Origin: Amoebophrya sp. A120
Taxonomy: Eukaryota > Sar > Dinophyceae > Syndiniales > Amoebophryaceae
NCBI GenBank assembly: GCA_905178155.1
Contig: CAJINV010000001.1
Span: 5,474,757 to 5,538,756, forward strand
DNA: 64,000 nt
Direction of reading: 5' to 3'
Shown here: positions 43,286-54,100 of the stretch, piece after piece
How the letters are laid out: every line of letters begins with the position of its first letter
Position numbering within the stretch: position 1 is the first letter of the stretch
Translations under genes and position numbers: made by a program
Notes under the pieces: model-generated
What the model was told of the DNA's origin: nothing
What the model saw: only the letters and a program-made list of their open reading frames with translations
The model's database searches: none

Positions 43286-44731
43286 GAGGAACTACGAGTC
43301 GTACTATCAGCACGTATTACAACCAGGTGAAAATAGCCACGATTTTGCTACGAACAATTCTCCATCTCCAAAGATCCAATGAAATTGTCAAAAGTACAAC
43401 TACGTCGGACAACATCGACCTGAGAAACTACAACAGAACTCATCTCCCGACGAGGGCAAGAACGCGAATTCACTTCCTGCACAAGAACTTCTAGCAGAAG
43501 GTGAAGATGATCATTTTTACCACACTTCCTCAGACCACTTGAATAGTAGTACCTCCCACACCAGCACAGGAAATCGCCAAGAAGACGAGGAACAGTACGA
43601 CTGTGAGCCGGGTATGCAAGAACGGAAGAATCTTCTTTCTTTTCCATTACGGAAACAGGCGAAGCGACATCGATTCGGAAGCGGTTTGCAGTAGAGACTG
43701 TGTTGAACAGCTGTGTTTCGTTCTAGGCAAACCTTTCAGGAGGCGGAAGATGATTTTGAAATTGAAACTTGCGGTTTAGATCAAAATACCATCGGATAGC
43801 CTCAGTTTGCTACGACCCCGAGTCTCGGCGGCTGCAGTTTTGTAAATAAAACGGACGGTTTTCTTCCGACAAGACTGCTGCAGGGCAGCGCAAGCAACAA
43901 GACCACCAGCCTCCTACACTACTAAGTTCAAACTTCCCAGTACTAGATGAGCTACAATCTGGCGCTCTATGTATTCGTTTGTAGATTGCGAGAGTTGTCA
44001 CGAAAAAAAAAAATGCTGCGAAAAAGCAAACCAATTGTGATCGCTACTGAATTAGCAAAAGGAAAAAAATCCACGAACCGTGCAGCACGAACGAGGACTA
44101 TGCTGGGCGATCGTGTTGTGCACTGCCAAAGAGCCGCAGCCAGCACTAGTTTGATGATTTTCGTCGAAGTTGAAGCACGTGTGAGGTGTCGTTGTACCGG
44201 TTGTCGCGCACACAGGTTTATTCAATGTCTGGTTCGTTATTGTTCTTGGTTTTGTTTCGGTTAGTCACATGATGACGAGGCAATAGGAGATCTGATCCCT
44301 GTTTTTCACGAAGAAGAAGACTTTCATCATTTTGGTACGATCTAAAAACAAAGAGAATACGAATCCTGCACAGAATGCAGGTAGTTCCAAAAGCGTGCCG
44401 GTGCCTCTTGCTCCTTCAACAGTAGAGGAAGTTGAAACTTTGATCACAAGCCTCTTGCATGCCACAGATCTTCCTGCTATTTCTGCATTGGCTTTTTTAT
44501 GAAAATCTTCCCCCTTATTTTTTTCTTCTGACTTTCATTTTTCAGACCGAAAAACAAAGAGACTCACATTATAGTACTTTTTCTGCTCCTGAACTTATTC
44601 TTTGCGCCCGCCCAGGTGCTTGTTGTGACCACTGTGACTCTTCCTCATACTATGTCTGTTACTGCTAGCTGCCACTTTTACGTTTTCTAAACAACCCTAA
44701 CCCCACGACCCCACCAGACGCAAGCGACAAA
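43286..44731. other. Long intergenic spacer
   Basis: About 1.4 kb without a gene I can support. A 105-codon frame from an ATG at 43947 is basic and unlike known proteins. There is no repeat or RNA gene. Confidence 0.4.
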
Positions 44732-47700
44732 ATGACCGTGCCGATCAATCTGTCCGAAGAGAACATCGGTCTGCTTTTCGACCACTGCGCGAAGCAGGCC
44801 TGTGTGCCGGAGGACATCCAAGAGTACGCCAAAGAAGTTTCCGTGCAGATTGCCATGGGCGCAGATACTACCTCCCTCGAACAGGATCTGCTGGATTCGA
44901 TTCTCGAAATCCTCGAAGAGGCGGGTATGGAGACTCCGGAAGCGTTTTTGAAAGAAGTCGCAAACCTCTGCAAAACCGCCATGCAGCAAAACGGCAGAAT
45001 AGACGACTTGATAGCAGGAGGAGGATCATCTTCACCTACAGCAGGAGCTGTTAGTCCGACAAAAGACGGAACGACCGCGTCACCTGCGATGAAAAAGACG
45101 ACAGCAGAAGTAGCAGATGAGATGAAAGGCGAAAAAGCGGATCCATTTGTGGACCAGAGCCTCGCGAAGCTGATGGCAGCATCAGCAGCTTCGGACAAGC
45201 AGCCGACCAAGGACGAGGACAGAACGCCTTCAACCTCCTCTTTCAGTCCGGGAAGCAGAATACAACAGAGCGACAAGTACGTTTGTCGGGTGCCAAATCT
45301 GATGCTCCTGTACGGTGGCGGGAAGCTTTTGCTAAAAAGCGCGACCCTCGATTTGCAGCGGGGCCACAGGTACGGCATTGTGGGTAAAAACGGAGCGGGT
45401 AAAACGACTCTGCTCACCATGATTGCAACGGGGAAAATCGTCGATTTGCCGTTGGGCAAATACGACATTGTTTCCGTGCAGGCCTCCGTCGCGTCCAGCA
45501 GTGGCTCGGTATACGAGTACGCGATCGAGGCATTCCACAGATTCAGGGCCGCGAAAGAAGCACAGAATACCGAAACAGCGGAAGAGGTACAGACTGAATG
45601 ATGCTTGGATTTTTAGACGTAATTCCTTGTCTATGCGCATGACCCTGAAAAGACGCGGCCGGCTGTTTTACCGATTCGAATAAGTGGTGTTCTCTGATGA
45701 AGTTTTGGAATACAGTTTTTCCTCACTTGAAATTGAATAAATACAGGTCGTCCGCAGCGCCCTCGAGATGGTCGGTTTCTGTGACCCCTCCGCAAAAGAT
45801 CAGGACAACTCCCCGACCCCGCGCAGCAACCAATCCCCCACCAGCACGGGAACTGCAAATAATAGCAGCGACATCCGCGAAGACACGAAAATGCGGCGCT
45901 CGTGGGAGGAAAACGTCGCCGAGTTGAGCGGGGGCTGGCGAATGCGACTGTCTCTCGCGGTGGGCAAAATCGAGTGCGCGGCCCCGGACATTCTGCTTCT
46001 GGACGAACCGACCAATCACTTGGACGTGAACGCGGTGAGGTGGCTGGCGGGGTATTTGACCACCACGCTACCAACAAAAACTGCCGTCCTGATCGTGTCC
46101 CACGACGCGGAGTTTTTGGAAAAGGTCTGCACGGACGTGATCCACTTCGAAAACCAGAAACTCGACTACTATTCTGGCGGTTTTACCGAATTCCGCAAAG
46201 CCCTGGGCATGAGCGACGCCGAGATGCAAGATTTGCTCCAGACCATGGCGCACGCGACCGGCGGGGGTGCGACCGGCACAGACGATGGCAGTGCGCCCCA
46301 GGCCTACCAGCGCCGACCCGAGCTGGACGAAGCCGACCGGAAAGTCGCAGACAGTTTGGCGTTTCTGAACCTCGACGACACCCTCGGCAAGGAGGTCCCG
46401 AAGCAGGGAGAAGACTCGAAGTGGGTGGGATGCGCACCGGCTGGGGGAGTGGACAAACTTTCCTTCCCGATACCCGGAAAGCTGGACGGCATCGCCAACG
46501 ACAAAAAATCCATCCTGGAGCTGAAAAACATCAAGTACTCTGACACGTGATAGATGTTGTTTTGACCTGTAGACGATGTGGAAAACTAGAGTTGCAATCT
46601 TCGTGTAAGTGTAATTTGCCGCATTTAGTACTTTACTTTACTAGTACACCATCACCCACCACTTCATCAACCACACACGACGCATCAGTTTTCGCTACTC
46701 CGAGACGGCACCCATGGTTCTAGAGAACGTCAATTGCCGGCTCACCATCGCGTCTCGCGTCGCGTTGGAAGGTGCGAACGGTGCGGGGAAATCCACTTTA
46801 CTCGGACTCCTTTCCGGTGAGCTTGCTCCCGACTTGGAGCTGAAGGCAAGCGGCGCGGCGGAGCCGATCATGTATAAGCACAGGAACCTGCGCCTTGCTT
46901 ACATCGCACAGCACCACACCTTCCACTTGCAGGAGTTTGCAATCTGTAGTCCTTTGGTGTACATGCAAAAACGGTTCAAAAACGGCTACGACGAGGAACT
47001 GCAGAAGCGGTTGCTGACGCTTTCGCCCGACGAAGAGCAGTATGTGATTGAGCAGGCAAAAAAGCAGGGGAAGTACGGCAAGCGCGTCCGAGACATCGCG
47101 GGAAGGCAAAAGCGCGGGAAGGAATTCTACTACGAGGTATGATTTTTGCTTGATGCGACGAAGCATTCGAGCGATGCTGAAGCAGTTAAGCAGTTATTTG
47201 CTACAAGTTTGTGGTATGACTTTGTCTTTGACTTTCACTTTGTTTTCCCGTGCCATCAGCATTTGCACCATTCAACACCCAACAGATCCAGTGGCAAGAC
47301 CTTCCGGACAGCAAGCAAAACACGTTCGAGCCGCAGTCCAAGCTCCGCCAAATGGGCGTCGAGAACGTGTGTCGGGCGTACGACGAGCGGCAGCAAGCGG
47401 TGGCCGCGGGCAATGACCAGCGGCCGCTGTCCAACCGCGAGATTCTGAAGCACTTCGAAAACTTCGGGTTTGACGAAGACATGGTGGAACGCAGGCAGTT
47501 GGGGAGCTTCAGTATGGGGCAGAAATCTCGGTTGCTACTCGCCGCGTCCATGTGGGTCAAGCCGCACTGCCTGTTCCTCGACGAACCAACAAACTACATC
47601 GATCAGGAAACGCTGGACGCCTTGGAGAAGGCGTTGAAGTTTTTCCGCGGGGCGGTTTTGATCGTCAGTCACAACCACGATTTTCTGAAACGAGTGTGCA

Positions 47701-47756
47701 CCGAGCACTGGCGGGTCGAAGACAAAAAGGTGGCAACTGCTGGGATGAAAAAATAG
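44732..47756 (+). CDS. eEF3-like ABC ATPase with chromodomain
   Basis: Four exons (44732-45586, 45747-46546, 46689-47136, 47286-47756) give 857 residues, with GT-AG introns. It has two ABC ATPase domains. The first has Walker A GKNGAGKTT (about 218), signature ELSGGWRMR (about 344) and DILLLDEPTNHLD. The second has GANGAGKST (about 579), a degenerate signature GSFSMGQKSR (about 772) and CLFLDEPTNYID. Inserted in the second domain (about 697-745) is the chromodomain-like block RQKRGKEFYYEIQWQDLP, the hallmark of elongation factor 3, which clears the ribosomal E site. Only about 200 residues precede domain one, so the N-terminal HEAT repeats of fungal eEF3 are missing or much reduced. Confidence 0.88.
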
Positions 47757-48380
47757 TAGTATAGAGCGATCATGAAGTAAGAAAGTACACAAAGAAAAGC
47801 ACGATATTTCTCTTCTCGAAAGGCGCCAATCTGCCGGTAAGAATTTTCATAGTGCAGCCATGTAGTTCTTGCCGTGTAAATAGATCTCGATCTTTCACAT
47901 CGAAACACGATCAGAAACTGTTGACCTTGACAAGATCCTCGGATAGGTCCGCGATGTGTGTACAATCGCGTTCATGAATTTTCGTTTGTCCCGCATGCCA
48001 CGGAAGGCCAACAGAGTGTGTGGCTGCGGCCAAAATTTCAAGACTAATGACAGATCAGAGAAAGGCAAAGCAGATCCACAAAATCCGCGGTCATACGAAT
48101 TTTCGATCCTTGCAGAACAAGATGCTGATGTGCAGACAATCTACTAGTTCCAATTACTAAAAGTGATTGGATGTTGACGAAAATGGGCGGATCATTGTAA
48201 AAGAGTTGTATAGTAAACTGTACTGCTTCCCACACCCACAGGAAATCCTCAAGAAGATCGTAGCGACATCATAGGCATTTGCTACCCTTGTAAGAACTGC
48301 TTCTAGGATAGATTCGATCTGACAGTGACCCTAATTTCCTGCTTTTCCGACGAGGACATCGCTCTCCTCCGGCAAAACTC
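47757..48380. other. Intergenic, nothing recognised
   Basis: No supported gene or repeat. Confidence 0.4.
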
Positions 48381-50261
48381 ATGACCCCCCAACCACCGCC
48401 ACGCGCCCGTCCGCAACCCGGGCAGTACGTCGGTCTTCGCGACTTACAGGGCGGTTTGAAAGTGGTGCAACTGAATGCCAACACCTCGATTAAATTTGGG
48501 AAGCACCCGACCGTCGACGCCAATCTGTTGCTGAAAACGCCCTTCGGCGCGACTTTGCTCTACCAAGAACATACCAACGAACAAACCGGAAGCACGACCC
48601 ATTCTTGGCAGCGTGCGGCGAGGACAGTTTTGGGCCAGTTGGAACACAACAAAGACGAAGATGGCAGCTCTCCCGCTGGGTTGGACTCTCTCGCGCCGGG
48701 AGGACAGCAGCAGCAGCAGGCGCAAGTTCCAGAAGTCGCGCAGCCAGACGCGGAGCAAACGCAGAGAGGGAAAAATAACCAGAACTTCAAGCAGGACAAC
48801 AGCGCGCAGTCGCTGACGCAGGAACAGATCCTGCAGATGAAGGACGAGGGGAAATCGGGGATTGATATGATAAAGGAAATTGCGGGCAGCAGCGCTACTT
48901 TCGCCGAAAAAACCGTGTTTTCGCAGGCGAAATACATCGCCAGGAAGCAGAAAAAGTACATCCACCAGCTGACCGTGCTGGAAGTCACGCCGATGTTGCT
49001 CTGCGAGTACTACGCCCAGGAGAAGCCCAGCAAAATCGCGCATCTGAAATTCGAAGTCCTCAGCGGGCTGCTGTGGCACGCAAACGTCTTCGGCTCAAGT
49101 TTCGGGAAAACAACAGCACGACCAACGGCCGAGAAGCAACCCCCAAGAGTTTTGGTATACGACGAAGTTGGTGGAATGCTCGCTGGCGCCGTGCACTACC
49201 GGATGTTTGGGCCCGGTGATTTGATGAGCAGTCGTAGTTCCACATCCACGACCTCGAGCAGTAGTATACTCGCTACTGGAACAAGTAACGCCTCACGGAA
49301 CGGCCTCTTCCGCATCCACCAGACTGTCGGGGCGCCGAACAAAGCGGGCGAGCAGCTCAACTGCCCCACCGCACGCGTACTGCCCTTCGATCTGGTGGAA
49401 AGCCTTCTTCTCGACGATGAAGCACCAAAGCAGAGTACAGCTACAGGATCATGTGCTGAGGATTGTAACAGAAGTCCCATGGAACAAGAAGTAGCCACGA
49501 ATAAGCAGAAGTTAATCGATGATTTTATCGCTTTGCCGGAAGAAATGAGAAGCCTCAACCTGGGAGCGCTGGAAGGAAAGGTCGCAGAGTACGAAGCAGA
49601 ATTGAAGGACAAAGGAACTACAGAAATCGTGGTTTCAGAGGCCAACAATGCGACGTCTAAAACGCCGTCTAATGTCGATGTAAACCCGAAATTCGTCGAA
49701 CGGCTCCGGCGGTGCGTGCTGCGCAAGAACCTGGTCGAGGATTTTTTCGCGAATACGAAAGTATCAACATCAAATGCAGCCGAACGTCAACCGAGCACAA
49801 AAACCGGCAGCATGGACACGTTCGTCGTCGCTTTGAACCCGAGCGGGCAGAACGGCGAGAATTCCGTTGACCCGATGCACCTCTGGAAACTCGCGGAACA
49901 AGTGCTCCGCGGGTCGGGCATTCTAGCCGTTTACTCCACGCAGTTCCAGCCGTTGGCGGAGCTGCAGCGAAAATTGCGGGAGACGAGCGGCAAACCCGAG
50001 CTGCGAGTCCGGTGGACCCACGTGAAAATGCACGAATACTTCACGCGGGAGTGGCAGGTGCTTCCGATGCGCACCCACCCGGTAATGGACAGTTGTTTGA
50101 ATCTCGTACAGGGCTTTGTGCTGTGCGCGACCATGCTGCGGGTCGACACGGAAGCGGAGGCGCACGACCTGGAATCCCGTGAGCGCGCGGAGGCCTTTGC
50201 GAAAGCAAACAATCTAGGCTTGATGCAGCAGCATTCCAAACGACGCCGAGTGAGGAAATAA
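48381..50261 (+). CDS. TRM6: TRM6, tRNA m1A58 methyltransferase subunit
   Basis: Single exon, 626 residues. TRM6 (GCD10) is the non-catalytic, tRNA-binding partner of TRM61, which methylates A58 in tRNA. Family blocks are clear: the N-terminal beta region GGLKVVQLNANTSIKFGKH, then LTQEQILQMKDEGKSGIDMI-KEIAGSSATFAEKT-FSQAKYIARKQKKY, and C-terminal WKLAEQVLRGSGILAVYST and LRVRWTHVKMHEYFTREWQV-LPMRTHPVM. As expected for TRM6, there is no intact SAM-binding GxGxG motif. Low-complexity inserts (about 90-145 and 275-450) make it longer than the yeast protein (about 480). TRM61 is not in this window. Confidence 0.88.
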   Translation: MTPQPPPRARPQPGQYVGLRDLQGGLKVVQLNANTSIKFGKHPTVDANLLLKTPFGATLLYQEHTNEQTGSTTHSWQRAARTVLGQLEHNKDEDGSSPAGLDSLAPGGQQQQQAQVPEVAQPDAEQTQRGKNNQNFKQDNSAQSLTQEQILQMKDEGKSGIDMIKEIAGSSATFAEKTVFSQAKYIARKQKKYIHQLTVLEVTPMLLCEYYAQEKPSKIAHLKFEVLSGLLWHANVFGSSFGKTTARPTAEKQPPRVLVYDEVGGMLAGAVHYRMFGPGDLMSSRSSTSTTSSSSILATGTSNASRNGLFRIHQTVGAPNKAGEQLNCPTARVLPFDLVESLLLDDEAPKQSTATGSCAEDCNRSPMEQEVATNKQKLIDDFIALPEEMRSLNLGALEGKVAEYEAELKDKGTTEIVVSEANNATSKTPSNVDVNPKFVERLRRCVLRKNLVEDFFANTKVSTSNAAERQPSTKTGSMDTFVVALNPSGQNGENSVDPMHLWKLAEQVLRGSGILAVYSTQFQPLAELQRKLRETSGKPELRVRWTHVKMHEYFTREWQVLPMRTHPVMDSCLNLVQGFVLCATMLRVDTEAEAHDLESRERAEAFAKANNLGLMQQHSKRRRVRK

Positions 50262-51145
50262 GGGAACTGGAGGACACGACCGTTGAGTGACTTAAAAATG
50301 TGCGGACACATCAAATTGCGCTCTTTCGGATCTGGGCGACGGCCATTTGAAATTGTCCTACAACGTCTTCCTCAAACGAATCACGGTTTGTTGTTTTGCA
50401 AAACGCTGTATTGCAGTGAGCCGCTACGTCCATCGAGGGCGACCTCATTTGACGTCAGAAAAGTTTATTTTCGACTCGATGGAACCGGATAGACCACCTC
50501 GCTGTGATCTTTGTGGGATCGAATTGCACTGCTGCCGATGTTCGTGTTCCTGCAATTACTTATTGCGACGTATGCTAAAAGTATGTAGCTTCTCCGGGCC
50601 GAAAGCAAAATCAGAAGAAGTGTCTGCAACATGTTTACAAATTATTTGTGTCCACCTTTGAGGACATCGACATGGGCAACGAGGTAAACTCGTAACCACG
50701 TAAAGCACTACCTTCGTACAAAGCGCGTAGATGTAGGGCGGGAGGACGTGTTGATAGTAGAAGTCATTTCTTCTTTGTTTTTTCCCGTTCGTTGACGCTA
50801 GTTGCTACTGCGGATAAGTGAGTAAAAGTCGTAGCCATGTAGGAGTCGTTGTCGTTGCTTTCCTTTACTCACGTTCTCATGAACTAGCAGCATACAACCG
50901 AAACTGTCGGCAAAGCCGCTCATAAGTACTTAAAATGAAAATCGAAATGAACATACCAAATGAATGTGGATGCGTGATAGAGCTTCACTGGGTTTTTCTG
51001 CTACGGAGTAAACAAAGTTTTTCAGCACTGAAAGTAAGGCGGAGAAGATTTCAGTCTCACTGCTAAAAAGGAACCATTGCAAGCGTTTATCGTATCTACT
51101 CTACACGTAATAACTGGTCGCGAACTACTTAACAAAGGAGGCAAA
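50262..51145. other. Intergenic, short Cys-rich frame only
   Basis: A 60-codon frame from an ATG at 50479 encodes RCDLCGIELHCCRCSCSC. It may be an unspliced exon or chance. AAGTACTT lies at 50934-50941. Nothing else was recognised. Confidence 0.35.
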
Positions 51146-54100
51146 ATGTCGGTGGAGGAAGATAAGCCGGATGATAAGCTCCCGGTGACAGTTTGGGTGG
51201 AAGATCCAGTGGACGGCTTTGTACCCGGTGAGATCGTAAACTACGCTACTCGATCGGCAGGCGACAGTTACGAAGTGGGCATCTTGTCCAAAAGTCAGCA
51301 GAAAGGTGCCAGCAAACTGTTGGTTGGAAAGTCACGGGCATCCAGCAGTTCGAGCAAGGGGGCCTATGTCGAGACAAGGACGTTTGCGAATGAGGCTGCT
51401 TTGCGCGGTCGCAGCGACAAGGCCGAAAAAACGTTCGACGATTGTGCCGGCATGCTGTGGTTGCATGATGCCGGCATACTGGATAATCTACGCCAGCGGT
51501 AACTGTTTTTTCAGTTTTACTAATTTTTGTTTGTATACACTTCGAAAACCAAAATGTGAATGTTGAGTCAACTGTACTCTCCCCACATGCTGAGGTAAGA
51601 GGTAATATCATCCTGCAACTTGCTTCATCTTCGCGCAGTGATCATCAACAAAATCAGGTATTTGGAGGACAAGATCTATAGCTACACGTCGACGGTTTTA
51701 TTTGCCGTGAATCCGTACAAACCGATAGAAGGACTATACACCGAGGAGCAGAAATCCATGTACCACAAGTTACCGTCATTGCACAGCAAACCCCCGCACC
51801 CTTATGCGATAGGCGACCTCGCGTACCGAAAGCTTGTGCATGATCGCGAGGACCAAGCGATTCTCATATCGGGTGAGAGTGGAGCAGGCAAGACGCAAAC
51901 GGCAAAAATAGTAATGGGATTTCTGGTCGAAAACTCCTCCACGCGAACCAAGGGCACAACAGACGACGCAGCTTCGCTAGATAATATGATCCTTCGCTGT
52001 GCGACGCCGATCCTGGAATCGCTGGGAAACGCCACCACGATCCGCAACAACAACTCGAGTCGCTTTGGGAAATTCAGCATGCTAGTTTTCAACGCGAGAG
52101 GCGACCTCGTAGGAGGCGAGATCCGCACCTACTTGCTCGAGAGCAGTCGCGTTGCAAAGTTTGGGGCTGGAGAACGCACGTAGAAATTCTTTCTACTCTG
52201 TTGATTTTTTCACAATAGCCTTCGCACATCCGCCACACTCTTATTCTTTTCTTTTCGCATGATATTGCAGCAGTTTCTTTCGCAGTGCTTAGTAGAATTT
52301 ACATGGTGTATTTTTAACACAGGTATCATATTTTTTACGAGATCCTCGCAGGAGCCTCTGCCGAGCAGCTAAAGAAACTTGGCCTGCAGAAAAACTCGAA
52401 ATACGCACTTCTCTACGGAAGAGATCAGGTTACGCAAGTTGCTACTCCACACCGAGGAGCGGAAGAAGCGACGAACTTCACAGCGTTCTGCACCGGCTTG
52501 AAAATTATGAACTTCTCCCCGGAACAAATCGAAGAGGTGCTCGAGACGCTCGGAGGCCTGATCCACCTGTTTGAACTTGATTTTGAGGAAGCAGCGAGTG
52601 GACAAGGTATTCAAGTAGTAGAATCGCCCCACGTTGCTGAAGCTGCGCGTCTTCTCGGTATGTCGGCGGAGTCTCTCTGCGAGTCCTTGTGCAAGAAGAC
52701 AGTGATCCGGCCTAAGCGAAACAACCAGGGCCGTGACTCCATTTTCAAAACTGACCGGACACCAGCACAAGCGAAGAATGCACAGGAAGCATTGGTGAAA
52801 ATGCTGTACAAACGCCTCTTCGAGCACATTGTGGCGCAGATCAACAGCTCCCTCCTCGTGGCGGGTCAAACCCAGAACTTAGCCGAATCTAGTCGGCGTC
52901 AGATAGGAATCTTGGACATCTACGGCTTCGAACAATTGAAACTCAATTCCTTCGAACAGCTGTGCATCAACCTGGCGAACGAGCGACTACAGGAGTTTTT
53001 CTGTGACAAAGTGATATTGGCAGAGCAGGAGATGTACCGCAAAGAAGGCCTTCCCGCCATTTCACTACAAGTCGAGTCAAGTGGTATTTTTCATCTGCGT
53101 TTGCATCTCTTGTATTTTTTCACAATTTTCTTGCATTTCCATTCTATATCTATACCAAGATTGTTTTGTTGTACTTATTGAGAAACATACACTCTCGACA
53201 GAGCCACTCTTGGACGCAATTGGTTGCACGCTCAACACGCTACACGAGCACGGGCTCATGACTACGAAATAGAAAAGTGCTTGCGTATCTTCAACAAAAG
53301 CTGTGCGATATGTATAGGAAGGACGCAGAAGGAAACAACAGTCACCATTCCCCTTGCAGGGAACGCGTCAAACAATTCCAAATACTCGCACGAGGGACCG
53401 TTTTTTACGGCGGCCAAACAGATTTCGATTTGCGTCAAAAAGTCCCCAAAGCCATTTTGTTTTCGAATCCTCAGCAAGCATGAATTTCTTTTTTCCATAC
53501 TGTTCGCGAAGAATGTGCGAACCACTGACGAGCGCTTTACGGCGGACGTTCATAAGAAGTTTGGCACGCACATGTGTAAACTGAAGCGTGGAGGCGGAAA
53601 GAAGAACCAGGACTATGGTAGGATGTCTAGTCTTTGAAATGAATATACATCAACATCATGCCGCCCGAGCAAGTCTTATCTTATTTTTTCAATGGTTGAA
53701 TCTGAATGCTGCGCTCGGGCTCGCTGAATGTTTGCGACGCCATGGAGTATATTCTTCCCTTTACAAAAAACAGATGCCAATCTGAGCTTTGTGGTGAACC
53801 ACTACGCTGGAGAAGTCAACTATTCAACAGCGGGGTGGCTCGAAAAGAATAACGCGACATTATCGACAGAAGCAGAAATGTTGATTTCCTGCAGTGACCA
53901 CAAGGTCGTCGCGCGGCTCCAGGGCGAAGCACAATCCGCTGCGACAAGCGTTGGGCGCAAATATCTGGCCGACCTCGACTTGCTGCTGTCCACGCTTGAC
54001 GCCTGTTCTCTGCACTACATTCGCTGCTTCAAACCAAATTTGAGCCAGAAGCCGAGCCTGTGGGAGGGAGGAGTGATCTTGGATCAAATGCGGCAGTCAG

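Noticed and set aside
50479-50661. 60-codon Cys-rich frame (RCDLCGIELHCCRCSCSC)
   Set aside because: The Cys pattern looks like a zinc site, but no upstream or downstream exon could be joined. Left as unproven.
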